A DNA stretch of 64,000 nt from Thermomicrobiales bacterium (GCA_037045155.1 JBAOIG010000002.1:248001-312000), one strand, 5' to 3'; positions 1 to 9,405 are shown, counted from the first letter of the stretch. A program made the numbers and translations. The notes: a model not told the origin generated them from the letters alone.

Positions 1-1398
1 CTCGCCGGACTCGAAGACCGGCGCGGCAATCCGCCGCAGCGTCTGGTCGGGCGCGCGGAGCTGAAAGTCATCCACCAGCACTTCATTGCGCGTCAGCCGG
101 GTGGTATTGATCAGCTGCAGGAATCGATCTGGCTCGCCACCCCAGCGACGATGCTCTAGCTGGCCCGCCAGCTCTGTCCACGACCGGCCCAGCCGCAGCT
201 CGCCCTTCGGCAGCAGGTGAAGCGCGTCGGAGAGTGGCGAGTTGGCGAACGCCAGCCGGTCTTCCCGGTCGAAGAACAGCACACCCATCGGCGCGTGCTC
301 CAGAATCGCCTCCAGGCGGGAGCGTATCTGATCGAGCGCGTCACGCAGCTCGATCTCGAACCGGTAGCGCGTCGCCAGCTCGATCGGCCCACTGATGATC
401 GTGCCAACGGTCTGGAGCAACAACAGATCGGTGTGGCGGAACGCGCCGGCCGCCTCGGCCACGAGCTGGAGGAGGCCAAACGGCTTGCCATGCCAGACGA
501 GCGGGATCGCGAGGTAGGAGCCGGGAAGCTTTCGAGAAGAGGGGAAATGCCCCCGGCGCGGGTCAGACGCCACGTCGTTGCTGAGGATCGGCTCGCCCCG
601 CTCGACCACGAGCCAGCCGAGCCCGACCCCACGTGGCCGGCGATTTCCGTGGCTGTCGGAGACGAGCGGGTTGTGCGCCGCGCGGACGACGAGGTCGTCA
701 CCCTCGACCAGCGCGATCAGCCCGCCGGTGAAATCCAGCACGGTGGCCAGGCGGGACAGCGTCTCGCGGAGGATCATGTCCAGATCGGTTTCGCCGGCCA
801 CGGCCACGGCGATCGAATGCAGAAGCGTCATCTCGCGGGCGTGCCGGGTCAGCTCCTCTTCCATCCGGGCACGCTCGACGGCTGCGGCGATCCGGTCGCC
901 GACCTCGCGCAGCAGGCGCGTCTCGTCGGGGGAGAATGCGTGCTCCTCGCCGAGGTTGTAGACGAGGACGCCGAGCGTCCGGCCGGCGGCGACCAGTGGC
1001 ACGGCAGCCGAGGCATGGATGCCCATCCGGTCGGCAAGCTCCAGGCTGAACGCGATCTCCGGTGGCGCCTCGGCTCGCGAACCGATCGTCACTACATCGC
1101 TGGTCAGCAATGCCAGGGTCGACATCGAGGGGATGTCGAGCGAGATATCACGGACGCGCTCGAGGACGTCGGGCGGGTAGTTGACGGTGTAGGCCGGGCG
1201 GGCGACGAGCTGGTCGAAATCCGTGAAATAGACTGCCGCGCTCGTCGCTCCGACTTCGGAGACGAGCGCGTCGAGCGCGGCGCGGACGACGATCTCCGGC
1301 CGCGATTCGAGGACGAGCGCGCGGCTGAGCCGGGCGAGCAGCCGCGCAACGCCGTGCTCCAGCGCGTCACGTCGGTCGTCACCGCGTTCGTCAACCAT
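1..1398 (-). CDS. GAF-GAF-PAS sensory protein (C-terminus beyond window)
   Basis: The minus-strand frame stays open from an ATG at 1398 to the left edge, giving 466 visible residues. I read two GAF-type domains (about residues 15-180 and 190-345) joined by a helical linker ending near 'RARMEEELTRHAREM', then a PAS domain (about 360 onward, with 'ILEHAPMGVLFFDREDRLAF'). GAF and PAS domains bind small ligands or cofactors and normally feed an output domain such as a histidine kinase, GGDEF or phosphatase; that part lies outside the window. The ATG overlaps the stop of the upstream membrane-protein gene by eight bases, so the two are probably translationally coupled. A long open frame on the opposite strand (217-1476) is its antisense shadow. 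Domain calls are by eye; the class of output domain is unknown. Confidence 0.8.
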   Translation of the reverse strand, partial: MVDERGDDRRDALEHGVARLLARLSRALVLESRPEIVVRAALDALVSEVGATSAAVYFTDFDQLVARPAYTVNYPPDVLERVRDISLDIPSMSTLALLTSDVVTIGSRAEAPPEIAFSLELADRMGIHASAAVPLVAAGRTLGVLVYNLGEEHAFSPDETRLLREVGDRIAAAVERARMEEELTRHAREMTLLHSIAVAVAGETDLDMILRETLSRLATVLDFTGGLIALVEGDDLVVRAAHNPLVSDSHGNRRPRGVGLGWLVVERGEPILSNDVASDPRRGHFPSSRKLPGSYLAIPLVWHGKPFGLLQLVAEAAGAFRHTDLLLLQTVGTIISGPIELATRYRFEIELRDALDQIRSRLEAILEHAPMGVLFFDREDRLAFANSPLSDALHLLPKGELRLGRSWTELAGQLEHRRWGGEPDRFLQLINTTRLTRNEVLVDDFQLRAPDQTLRRIAAPVFESGE

Positions 1399-2269
1399 TG
1401 GCGCGAGCTCTCGCTGGCTGCGGCTGCGGATCGATCGGCGCGCTGTCATCGACGGCGATCCACGGGCGCCAGGTGAAGCGATCGCGGTAGCGATCGAGCA
1501 GGCGAACGAGCGGCCGGCCAAGCGCCAGGATGAGCGCGACGTTGGCAGCGGCGCGGAACGCATCGTAGAGCAGCGACGTCGTCAGATAGAACCGGCCATA
1601 GGCGGCCAGCGCCTCCCCGACGCCCATGCCGGGAACCCAGTAGAGGCCGGCGCTGGTGTCCAGCCCCGGCGCAGCCCAGGGCCACTCGGTCAGGTTCAGG
1701 ATCGCGCCATACAGCAACCCCCAGGCAGCGCCGAACGCCGCCAACCGGAGGATCTCGGCGCGATCGCCCGGCTCGCGCCCGCGCGGCAGCCAGGCGGCGG
1801 TGAGACCGACCCAGCCCGCGCCAAGCATCTGGTAGGGCAGCCATGGCCCGACTCCGCCGGTCAACAGCGCGGAGACGAGCATTGTCAGCGCGCCCATCAG
1901 AAAGCCCAGATCCGAGCCATAGGTGAAGCCGACCAGGATGATCAGCAGGAAGATCGGGGAAGCGCCCAGCAATGTCGGAACCAGGCGCAACGTCGCGTCG
2001 ATCGCAACGAGAGCGCCGAGCAGCGCGACCATCCGCGACGCTCCGCGCGTCCCGGCGGCCGACTCCTGAACCACCAGCAGCAGCGCCACCAGGCAGCCGA
2101 TTCCCAACGCGGTGAACACCAGCTGGGCTTCGAGACCACTGCGCCCCGCCTGACCACCCACTCCGGCCAGCGCCGGCAGGAAGAACGGGTAGAGGAACGA
2201 CGAGACGCCGAGCAGGCTGATGATGGCGATCAGGATGCGTGATGAGCTCCTGCCTCCACTGCTGCTCAT
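1391..2269 (-). CDS. ECF transporter S-component-like integral membrane protein
   Basis: This 292-residue protein has about six hydrophobic segments. The stretch around residues 120-160 (glycine-rich, 'GFLMGALTMLVSALLTGG' followed by a 'GPWLPYQM' motif) resembles substrate-binding (S) components of energy-coupling-factor vitamin transporters. S components capture a vitamin or metal and need a shared EcfT/EcfA module, which is not in this window. The start ATG overlaps the stop of the upstream acetyltransferase gene as ATGA, and its own end overlaps the GAF/PAS gene, so the three are probably one operon. The substrate cannot be read from the sequence. An alternative is an unrelated small transporter or sensor membrane domain; no ATPase neighbour supports the ECF call. 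Confidence 0.65.
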   Translation of the reverse strand: MSSSGGRSSSRILIAIISLLGVSSFLYPFFLPALAGVGGQAGRSGLEAQLVFTALGIGCLVALLLVVQESAAGTRGASRMVALLGALVAIDATLRLVPTLLGASPIFLLIILVGFTYGSDLGFLMGALTMLVSALLTGGVGPWLPYQMLGAGWVGLTAAWLPRGREPGDRAEILRLAAFGAAWGLLYGAILNLTEWPWAAPGLDTSAGLYWVPGMGVGEALAAYGRFYLTTSLLYDAFRAAANVALILALGRPLVRLLDRYRDRFTWRPWIAVDDSAPIDPQPQPARARANG

Positions 2270-2850
2270 CTCGATACATCCGGCGCAAGCACATGCGAAA
2301 GCACCGGGCTCTCGAACTCGGTCGCGAGGCAGTCCATGTAGATCTCGTCGTAGTAGACGCCGTTGACCCTGTCGGATTGACGGCGGCGGCCGAACTCGCG
2401 GAACCCTGCCTTCTGATAGGCGCGGACGCCGGCCGGGTTGTACTCCGCGACTCTCAACATCACGTTATGCATCCCGAGCGCGGTGAAGGCGTAATCGAGC
2501 ATCAGTCGCGTCGCCTCGGCGCCGTAGCCCTTGCCGCGCGCGTCCGCCTCGCCGATCAGGATGCCGAACTCGCAGGCGCGGTAGCGATATTCAATGTCGA
2601 ACAGGTCGGTCGTGCCGATCGGCCTCTGCGTCTCGCGCTCGTAGATCGTGAACCAGCGCGCCTCGCTGGATACCTGCCCGTCGAACCAGCGCGTCTGCTC
2701 CTCGATCGTCACTGGTTGCAGCGAGTTGCCGAACGTGATCTGGATCGCGAAATCATTCCGCCAGCGCGCATAGAGCGGGATCAGGTCACGCCGCAACGGT
2801 CCGAGGGCCACGCGCTCGCCGATGATGTTGAAAATTGGCTGGTCCGCCAC
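2266..2850 (-). CDS. GNAT-family N-acetyltransferase (RimJ/RimL type)
   Basis: The protein carries the GNAT fold typical of RimJ/RimL-type acetyltransferases. An N-terminal substrate region is followed by the acetyl-CoA loop, seen as 'EADARGKGYGAEATRLML' (Q/RxxGxG/A pattern), and the closing 'NVMLRVAEYNPAGVRAYQKAGF' helix-strand. I prefer the GTG start at 2850 because GAGAGGA sits six bases upstream. A longer ATG at 2907 overlaps the ankyrin gene's stop. The family transfers acetyl groups to protein N-termini, aminoglycosides or small amines; the substrate here is unknown. It lies between the ankyrin gene and the membrane-protein gene on the same strand, with an ATGA overlap downstream. Confidence 0.85.
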   Translation of the reverse strand: MADQPIFNIIGERVALGPLRRDLIPLYARWRNDFAIQITFGNSLQPVTIEEQTRWFDGQVSSEARWFTIYERETQRPIGTTDLFDIEYRYRACEFGILIGEADARGKGYGAEATRLMLDYAFTALGMHNVMLRVAEYNPAGVRAYQKAGFREFGRRRQSDRVNGVYYDEIYMDCLATEFESPVLSHVLAPDVSR

Positions 2851-2906
2851 GGCGAATCCTCTCGGTCGATGGTCCAATGATAGCCCGTGGTATGTGCCCC
2901 ACGTCA

Positions 2907-3386
2907 TCAGCCGATCGACGGATTGGCCCCACGGGCAACGAGGAGACGAGTGATCGCGTCGCCACCACCGTCTGCCGCCAGGTCGAGCGGCGTGTGGCCG
3001 TTGGCATCGCGGGCGTTCGGGTCAGCTCCGACCGCCAGCAGCAGCCGCGCGCTGTGCAACGCCCCGAAGCGCGCAGCCAGCGCCAGCGGCGTGTATCCAT
3101 CCGCGCTCCAGCCGTCGATCTGGCCGCGCGCGCCCTGCAGGAGGATCGCCAGCCGATCGGCCTTGTCCATCGCAGCGGCAGTGAAGATGTCCAGCCGCGC
3201 ACCCATATCGGCGAGCGCCTGGGCTATCCGTGGGTGACGGAAGTAGACCGCCAGACGGACAACCGGCACACCGTCCTCCTCGGTATCGATCAGCTCCGGC
3301 GACAGCGACGCGATGGCCCGCACGCGATCCTCATCGCCGGCCTTCACCGCGTCGATCAGCTGCTGCTCGGTATAGAAATCCCGCAT
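2907..3386 (-). CDS. Ankyrin-repeat protein
   Basis: About 159 residues with at least three ankyrin repeats. The consensus is visible in 'DGYTPLALAARFGALHSA' and 'NGHTPLDLAADGGGDAIT', each followed by the usual 'LLLxxGADPN' type turn. There is no signal peptide or transmembrane segment, so it is a cytosolic protein-binding scaffold; the partner is unknown. The ATG at 3386 follows GAAGAGGAAACG, a good ribosome-binding site, and is preferred over a start 81 bases further upstream. It is divergent from the amidohydrolase gene at 3503 and is the first gene of the minus-strand cluster leading to the acetyltransferase and membrane protein. Confidence 0.85.
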   Translation of the reverse strand: MRDFYTEQQLIDAVKAGDEDRVRAIASLSPELIDTEEDGVPVVRLAVYFRHPRIAQALADMGARLDIFTAAAMDKADRLAILLQGARGQIDGWSADGYTPLALAARFGALHSARLLLAVGADPNARDANGHTPLDLAADGGGDAITRLLVARGANPSIG

Positions 3387-3502
3387 CGTTTCCTCTTCAG
3401 TGTATCGCCCATCAGACCCAACAGATGATACCGGGCGAGACGAGGCTCGTCCCCGATCGTCGTACACTGCCCCGAGGGATTGGTACGCGAGAGGAGTGAG
3501 GC

Positions 3503-5136
3503 ATGGCTGGAATAGACGTCTTGATCCGCGGCGCGAAGGTGGTGGACGGGTCGGGGAACCCGTGGTTCTACGGCGATGTCGCCATCGCGGGGGACAGGAT
3601 CGCGGCGGTCGCGCCGGCCGGCAGGATCGACCCGGCCAGCGCGGGCGAGGTGGTCGAGGCGGACGGGATGGTCGTCTGTCCCGGATTCATCGACATCCAG
3701 TGCGCACTCGATCATCCCGCTGATGCGCGACGGGCGCTGCCTGTCGAAGATCACGCAGGGGGTGACGACCGAGATCATGGGCGAGGCGTGGACTCCGGCG
3801 CCGGTCGGCGGGCGTTTCACCAATCCGATGGCCGGCCGCTTCTCGACGCTCCCCGGCATCGACGAATGGTCCGAGCGGGCGCGCGACTGGACGCGGTTCG
3901 CCCACTGGCTAGAGGCGTTCGAGAACCACGGCGTCTCGCCGAACGTCGGCTCGTTCCTCGGCGGCGGCACGCTGCGCCGCTACGGGCGAGGCATGGACGT
4001 CGGGCCATCCGGCGACGATGAGATCGACGACGATGCAGCGGGTGATGGATGAGGCGATGGCGGACGGCGCGTTCGGCGTGTCCTACGCGCTGATCTACCC
4101 GCCGGACGTCTTCGCCGACACCGGCGAGGTGGCCGACATCTGCGAGGTCGTCGGGCGCTACGGCGGCGTCTACATCACCCACCTGCGCTCGGAAGCGGAC
4201 ATGTTCCTGGAGGGGCTCGAGGAAGCGATCGAGATCGGCAATCGCTCCGGCGCGGCGGTCGAGGTCTACCACCTCAAGGCGGCCGGCCAGCGTAACTGGC
4301 CGAAGATGGCGCAGGCGATCGCCCGCATCGACCGCGCCCGCGCCGAGGGGCTGGACATCACCGCCGACATGTACCCCTACGAGGCGGCCGGCACCGGCCT
4401 GACCTCGGTCCTGCCGCCGTGGATCGCCGAGGGCGGCAAGACCTACGAGAACCTGCGCGACCCGGAGGCGCGGGCGAAGATCCGCGCGGCGACCGAGAAG
4501 CCGGACGGAACCTGGGAGGCGATGGGTGATCTGGCCGGCCCGGAGGGGGTCATGCCCGTCTCGTTCGCCAAGCCGGAGCACCGTCACTACGCGGGGATGC
4601 GCCTGTCGGAGATCGCCGCCGAGCAGGGCAAGGATTGGATCGACGCCGCGATGGACCTGCTCATCTCCGAGGAGCAGCGCATCTCGACGATCTACTTCAT
4701 GATGAGCGACGACAACCTGCGCCTCCAGCTCCAGCAGCCGTGGATCAAGGTCAGCTCCGACGCCGGCGGCATGGGCCCCGAGTGGGCTGCCGCCGACGGG
4801 CCGACCCATCCGCGCGCCTACGGGACCTGGACCCGCGTGCTGGGCCACTTCGTCCGCGACGAGGGGGTTATCGAGCTGGAGGACGCCATCCGAAAGATGA
4901 CGTCGTCGGTCGCCGACCGGCTCAGCCTGCGTGATCGCGGCCTGCTGCGCGAGGGCATGCTGGCCGACGTGGTCGTCTTCGACCCGGAGACCGTGCGCGA
5001 CAACGCCACCTTCACCGACCCGCACCAGCTCTCGACCGGCGTCCGCGACGTCTGGGTCAACGGCGGCCGCGTCCTGAAGGACGGCCAGCACACCGGCGCA
5101 ACGCCGGGCCGCTTCGTGAAGGGGCCGGGGGCGTAG
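3503..5136 (+). pseudogene. N-acyl-D-amino-acid deacylase family amidohydrolase, two apparent frameshifts
   Basis: Three consecutive frames together reproduce the intact paralogue at 11215-12843. The frame starting at 3503 (ATG after GAGGAG) runs to about 3700. The next frame carries 'LSKITQGVTTEIMGE' to about 4010. The third runs from about 4015 to the stop at 5136. Next to the paralogue, one extra G near 3702 breaks the metal-site segment; removing it restores 'FIDIQSHS'. A second extra base lies between 3985 and 4018. Intact members hydrolyse N-acyl-D-amino acids, or act as related amidohydrolases, using zinc in a TIM barrel. The coding content is otherwise well conserved ('HLRSEAD', 'YHLK', 'IYFMMSDDN'). 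That pattern suits recent damage or sequencing error better than old decay. Confidence 0.8.
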
Positions 5137-5201
5137 GGGAGCAGCCCCAGAATTCATAAGCGCGGCAGGTAGAAGGATGCCTACCAGCTAGGAGAAGTAC
5201 G

Positions 5202-5759
5202 GTGCCAGCAGTTGTCATCAGCGTCTTGGCTCTGCTCTTCTCGGTCAGCAGCTTTTGGTGGATGTACTGGAGACGGGGCAATCTCCACGTTGGGCCGCCA
5301 CGTAGTTATGGTGCGTATGCCAGTGCTGATCGGCAGATGGTCCTCTATTTGCCGCTTGTCTTCTACAATGATGGACCTATACCCATCATGATCCAAAATC
5401 TCCGCTTGACGTTCATCAACGAAGCCCCTGATAGACCACTGGGGTTCGTCGCTACGATTCACAAATTGATTTCGAGCGACGACCGTCGGCTGGCGGTGCA
5501 GTTTCCAGTACGTGGGCGTGAGGCGCTATCGCTCATTTGCGAGTTTCAACGCCGCCCAGCGCCTTTCCTGTTTCAGGAGGGTAGCTACTGGATCCGCCTT
5601 GAAGCACAGCTCTGGGGTAAACGCAAGCGAGATGCGTACTGGGAAGATCTTGTTACGTTCGAGCTGAATATTTCGGCCCAAGCAGCCACTCAAGCTCCGG
5701 AGGTCGCCGTTGCGTATGACAATCTTAGAGAAACGCTAGAGCGGAATCTAAGTACTTAA
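5202..5759 (+). CDS. Hypothetical protein with one N-terminal membrane segment
   Basis: This 185-residue protein begins at GTG 5202, with AGGAGA shortly upstream. Residues 4-22 form a single hydrophobic segment ('VVISVLALLFSVSSFWWMYW') followed by a basic residue patch, so it is probably a membrane-anchored protein. The remainder looks like a beta-rich domain ('LVFYNDGPIPIMIQNLRLTF' resembles an Ig-like fold), with an acidic C-terminal helix. I do not recognise the family. Its codon use is visibly less GC-rich than the flanking amidohydrolase, which suggests recent acquisition. It stands alone between that gene and an MFS remnant. Confidence 0.6.
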   Translation: MPAVVISVLALLFSVSSFWWMYWRRGNLHVGPPRSYGAYASADRQMVLYLPLVFYNDGPIPIMIQNLRLTFINEAPDRPLGFVATIHKLISSDDRRLAVQFPVRGREALSLICEFQRRPAPFLFQEGSYWIRLEAQLWGKRKRDAYWEDLVTFELNISAQAATQAPEVAVAYDNLRETLERNLST

Positions 5760-5842
5760 AGGGCCTTACACACTTATCGCAAGCAGCATCCTCGTGAGTC
5801 AACTGAATATCAAGACCGAAAAAGCGACGAGCTGCAACCCCG

Positions 5843-6190
5843 TCACCGTCCCCAGCAAACGTTCATAGTCATTGGCCAGCCGTCGGAAACAGGACAGCCA
5901 GGCGAACGACCGGACCACCACTCAGCGGCGCGGCAGCAGCACCGGCGCACGAAGCAGATCGGCGACGACCATCGCCAGCCGCTGATCCCAGCGATCGGAG
6001 AATAGCCCCGCGACCCATCGGTCGCGACGGTCGAGTCCGTCAGCCGGTAGACGTGCAGCGGCAGCGCCACGACCAGCGCGAGGTCGGCAGCGATCGAGAT
6101 CAGCCCGGCCAGCCCGAGCAGGCCGAAGTCGCGGACCCGCAGCAGGGCGAACACCCCACCTCCGGTCGTTCGGAAAAGGCCAGGGATCAT
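5843..6190 (-). pseudogene. Major facilitator superfamily transporter remnant
   Basis: Reading the minus strand from 6190, the first 50 residues look like TM1 and TM2 of an MFS permease ('FALLRVRDFGLLGLAGL', then 'LALVVALPLHVYRLTDST'). The frame then shifts. The continuation in another frame reads 'WVAGLFSDRWDQRLAMVV', which is the cytoplasmic loop 2-3 signature (motif A, DRxDxR) plus the start of TM3, and stops at 5922. So TM1, TM2 and the loop remain but the rest of the roughly 400-residue transporter is gone. It is a decayed 5' fragment, not an assembly slip alone. Confidence 0.65.
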
Positions 6191-6216
6191 ATCACAGCGA
6201 ATGGAACGAGGAACAA

Positions 6217-7518
6217 CTAGAGGAGATCGAACGCGGAACCCTGAGCGATGCCGGTCAGTCGCTGGTACGTATCAACAACCTGATGTTCGGTCATCGACGC
6301 AATCAGGTCGATCACAAGACGTGTGCGCTCGGCATCGTCCGCAGCCTGCTCCAGAAGTTCGCGGTAGTATGGAGGGAAGAGCGTATAGCGCTTGTTTTTC
6401 CCACCGGAGGTAGCGTGTGCGTCGTCGCGCAGCGTCTCGAACAACGTCCGGATCATCTTCCGCTGTCCATACTGCTGCGTGGCGAGTGATTCCCGCTCAA
6501 TAACATAGTGCCAGGTAAGTTGCTTCAACATCGCAACTTCGAGCTCAGCCCGCGGGGCAATCGCAAGGTGCAGGTGACCGTTGTCAACGACCGACCACGT
6601 CATCGCTCCGATGTACCGTCCGATGAGCGTTGATGTCCAGCCACGGAGAAGGGCACGTTGCTCGCGAGTACCCGCGTATGGTTCTAATAGAGGGATGACT
6701 TCTGTGAACTCATCAAGAACCTGAGTTATGTTTGTCTCACTTTTCCCTAGAGACAAAGCGCCCGTGCGGGCATCGAGCAGGCGACGCCGTTCCGCTTCAT
6801 CGGTCGCAAGACGATCGAGAGGTATGAGCCCAGCACGGTAAAAGTCCTCAACGTCATGGACAGCATATGCAATATCGTCAGCCCAATCCATGATCGAGGC
6901 TTCCGGGCAAGGCTGAGCAGAACCGTCCCACGAGTCATCCGGGCGAACCCAGCGTGCGAGCTCCTCCTCCGAATGATAGGCACCCCATTTGAACCGATTG
7001 GATCCAGCGGTAGGACGAAACCACGGATACTTCAAAACGGCATCCAGCGTAGCGCGTGTGAGATTTAGTCCATCTGCGCCTGTGGTGCGAACTGCGAGCT
7101 TCGCCAGGATGCGAAACGACTGCGCGTTGCCGTTGTAGCCATCATGATCGTCGCTACTGGTAGCAAGCCGGTCTAATTCGGCTTCTGCTATATGCCCGAA
7201 TGGCGGGTGCCCGAGATCGTGGGCAAGCGCCGCCGCTTCAACAACGTCCGGATCGATTGGACACGCACCATGAGTGCGAGCACTCACGATCTCAGCACAA
7301 ATCTTTTCCGCCAAGCGCCGTGCGACCTGGGCAACCTCAAGGGTATGTGTCAAGCGATTATGGACAGGAGGCCTCTCATTAGGCGAGACAACCTGTGTGA
7401 TCCCCGCCAGGCGCCGAAAGGCTGTCGTGTAGAGGATTCGGTCACGATCACGCTGAAAAGGCGAGCGCTGATCGTCGGGAAGATCGTCATCGTAACGTCG
7501 CGCAGATCTCTCGGCCAC
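6217..7518 (-). CDS. dgt: dGTP triphosphohydrolase-like HD-domain protein
   Basis: The protein is 433 residues, the usual length for dGTPase-like proteins. The N-terminus 'RSPFQRDRDRILYTTAFRRL' and the HD-domain metal ligands are clear: H in 'NRLTHTLEVAQ' and the HD pair in 'AALAHDLGHPPFGH'. A further metal aspartate lies in 'MDWADDIAYAVHD'. The family cleaves dGTP (or other dNTPs) to the nucleoside and triphosphate, controlling dNTP pools. Some homologues block phage replication by draining dNTPs. It starts at GTG 7518, seven bases after a small gene on the same strand, so the two are probably co-transcribed. Base composition is less GC-rich than neighbouring genes. Confidence 0.88.
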   Translation of the reverse strand: MAERSARRYDDDLPDDQRSPFQRDRDRILYTTAFRRLAGITQVVSPNERPPVHNRLTHTLEVAQVARRLAEKICAEIVSARTHGACPIDPDVVEAAALAHDLGHPPFGHIAEAELDRLATSSDDHDGYNGNAQSFRILAKLAVRTTGADGLNLTRATLDAVLKYPWFRPTAGSNRFKWGAYHSEEELARWVRPDDSWDGSAQPCPEASIMDWADDIAYAVHDVEDFYRAGLIPLDRLATDEAERRRLLDARTGALSLGKSETNITQVLDEFTEVIPLLEPYAGTREQRALLRGWTSTLIGRYIGAMTWSVVDNGHLHLAIAPRAELEVAMLKQLTWHYVIERESLATQQYGQRKMIRTLFETLRDDAHATSGGKNKRYTLFPPYYRELLEQAADDAERTRLVIDLIASMTEHQVVDTYQRLTGIAQGSAFDLL

Positions 7519-7524
7519 CCTCGA

Positions 7525-7773
7525 TCACGAGGCTGGCTTTGGAACTGCGGCAACCCGCCAGTTCGGCGTCAATACAATCGACCGCCGATCGAGAAGAAAC
7601 CAGAGTGCGGCACGTGCAACATCCTCGCGGATATCGCTCCGCTTGCGCACAATCCTCACTACCTCACCGGGCGTATACGAGCCATTATGATCTCTGACAG
7701 CCTCAAGAATCATCTCTTCGGCCTCGGCTATAGTGCGTCCGCGCGTCACGCTCACATCAGACTCCAAATCCAC
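7525..7773 (-). CDS. Small winged-helix-like protein upstream of dgt
   Basis: Up to 82 residues. The middle ('AEEMILEAVRDHNGSYTPGE', then helices 'EDVARAALWFLLDRRSIV' and a closing strand 'LTPNWRVAAV') has the helix-helix-helix-wing layout of a small winged-helix domain. I do not recognise a named family. It may be a regulator or partner of the dGTPase gene that starts seven bases downstream. The start is uncertain: GTG 7773 gives the full length, whereas GTG 7755 sits six bases after a GGAG and would remove six residues. Confidence 0.55.
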   Translation of the reverse strand: MDLESDVSVTRGRTIAEAEEMILEAVRDHNGSYTPGEVVRIVRKRSDIREDVARAALWFLLDRRSIVLTPNWRVAAVPKPAS

Positions 7774-7865
7774 CTAGCACGAACCACCCGAGTGACCACG
7801 GCACGGCTATAGTACAGCATTCGTTCGGTTTTAGTACTGTGCTGATCGCATCGAAGGGTACGCCA

Positions 7866-8759
7866 ATGCAGATCAACCAGGACGCAGGTCTCTCAGCGCT
7901 GATCCGTGGCGAAGCCCAGCGCCTCTGCGGCGGATTCGCCTTCACCGAGGGGCCGGTCTGGGTGGCGGCGGATGACTGCCTGCTGTTCACCGACATCCCC
8001 AACAGCACGATCCATCGCTGGCGGCCGGGGTCGGAGGCAGCCGAGGTCTACCGCGCGCCGAGCGGCCATGCCAACGGGCTCACGCTCGACCGCGATGGCA
8101 ACCTGCTGGCCTGCGAGCACTCCGGTCGGCGCGTCTCGGTCACGACCTACCGTGGCGTTGAGGTCCGCGCGATCGACCGTTTCGAGGGCCAGCGCTTCAA
8201 CTCGCCGAACGACATCGTGGTCGATGCCAGCGGCGCGATCTGGTTCACCGACCCAACCTACGGGCTGACGATGCCGTCGATGGGCGAGCCGGGCGCGCAG
8301 AAGGAGATCGACGTCCAGGGGGTCTACCGCATCGCGCCGGACGGCGTCCTCACCTGTGTCACACGCGATTTCAGCCAGCCAAATGGGCTGGTGTTCACGC
8401 CAGACGAACGGCGACTCTACATCGGCGACTCGCACGACAAGATCATCCGGCGCTACCTGGTCGGCGATGACGGCACGCTCGACGCTGGCGAGCTGTTCGT
8501 GGACATGCGCAAGGCTGATGGCCCCGGCGCGCCGGACGGCATGGCGGTCGACGAGGCCGGCCGGCTCTGGACGACGGGGGTCGGCGGCGTCTGGGTGGTC
8601 GAGCCGGACGGCCGCTTGCTCGGCATCCTCGCCCTGCCGGAGAATCCCGCTAATCTCTGCTTCGGCGGGCCGGCCTACTCGACGCTCTACCTCACCGCCC
8701 GCGCCAGCGTCTACGCGATCGAGACGACCGTCCGCGGCGTCGCACCCGGCTCGCGCTGA
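7866..8759 (+). CDS. SMP-30/gluconolactonase/LRE-family hydrolase
   Basis: About 297 residues with the six-bladed propeller signature of the SMP-30/gluconolactonase family. The calcium/metal ligands are present as the glutamate in 'FAFTEGPVW', the asparagine in 'RFNSPNDIVVD' and the aspartate in 'GAPDGMAVD'. Members hydrolyse sugar lactones or related lactones in the cytosol. ATG 7866 follows GAAGGG and is preferred to an upstream in-frame GTG at 7839. It is divergent from the dGTPase pair and is followed 84 bases later by a DinB-type gene. The specific lactone cannot be told from sequence. Confidence 0.87.
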   Translation: MQINQDAGLSALIRGEAQRLCGGFAFTEGPVWVAADDCLLFTDIPNSTIHRWRPGSEAAEVYRAPSGHANGLTLDRDGNLLACEHSGRRVSVTTYRGVEVRAIDRFEGQRFNSPNDIVVDASGAIWFTDPTYGLTMPSMGEPGAQKEIDVQGVYRIAPDGVLTCVTRDFSQPNGLVFTPDERRLYIGDSHDKIIRRYLVGDDGTLDAGELFVDMRKADGPGAPDGMAVDEAGRLWTTGVGGVWVVEPDGRLLGILALPENPANLCFGGPAYSTLYLTARASVYAIETTVRGVAPGSR

Positions 8760-8843
8760 TCGGGCGCGAGTGGACCCTCACAGCGGCGGGAACCTGGGTG
8801 AGGATGGGTTCGTGCCTGAGCGCAACGGCGGATGGGAGAGCAC

Positions 8844-9341
8844 GTGAACCACGATACGCGCGAGCAACTGATCGGGCAGTACGCGAACGGCTACGACATC
8901 ATCGTCGAGGCGTTGCGCGACATCACCGCCGAGGAGATGGACGCGCGCGAGGCGCCGGGCGAATGGTCGCCGCGCGAGGTGATTCACCACCTGGCCGATT
9001 CCGAGATGACCAGCGCGATGCGGCTCCGCCTGCTGCTCGTCGAGGACAACCCGCCGATCCGCGGTTATGACGAAGCGGCGTTCGCCCGGCGACTCTGGTA
9101 CGACCGACCGGTCGAGCTGTCGCTGGACGCGTTCCGTCTCGCTCGAGCAACGACCGTCCAGATCCTCGCCCGGATGAGCGATGCCGACTGGCAACGCTCG
9201 GCCATACACAGCGAGAGCGGGCGCTTTTCCGCTACGGACTGGCTGGAGAGCTACGCGGCGCACGCCCCGGAGCACGCCGACCAGATTCGCCGCGCGCGGG
9301 CTACGGTCACGGCCGGCGTGAGCACGACACGCGCCTCCTGA
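8844..9341 (+). CDS. DinB-superfamily protein
   Basis: A protein of about 165 residues with the four-helix-bundle pattern of the DinB/YfiT family. The first metal-site motif is 'GEWSPREVIHHLADSEM', and later histidines lie in 'SYAAHAPEHADQIRRA'. Members are divalent-metal proteins, some acting as thiol-dependent S-transferases (bacillithiol or mycothiol); the activity here is unknown. I chose GTG 8844, five bases after GGGAG, over the ATG at 8832 that overlaps that site. It follows the lactonase gene on the same strand and could share its transcript. Confidence 0.8.
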   Translation: MNHDTREQLIGQYANGYDIIVEALRDITAEEMDAREAPGEWSPREVIHHLADSEMTSAMRLRLLLVEDNPPIRGYDEAAFARRLWYDRPVELSLDAFRLARATTVQILARMSDADWQRSAIHSESGRFSATDWLESYAAHAPEHADQIRRARATVTAGVSTTRAS

Positions 9342-9405
9342 ATCAGCAACGCGCGGCGTCGTCATGCTGGCCGGAGAGCATGACGACGTTCGCAGCCGGC
9401 GGGGC

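Noticed and set aside
217..1476. 419-residue open frame on the plus strand
   Set aside because: Arg/Asp/Gly-rich antisense shadow of the GAF/GAF/PAS gene; the minus-strand frame contains recognisable domains and overlaps its neighbour as an operon.
3817..5157. 446-residue minus-strand open frame opposite the first D-aminoacylase
   Set aside because: Antisense shadow; the plus strand matches the paralogue at 11215-12843 residue by residue.
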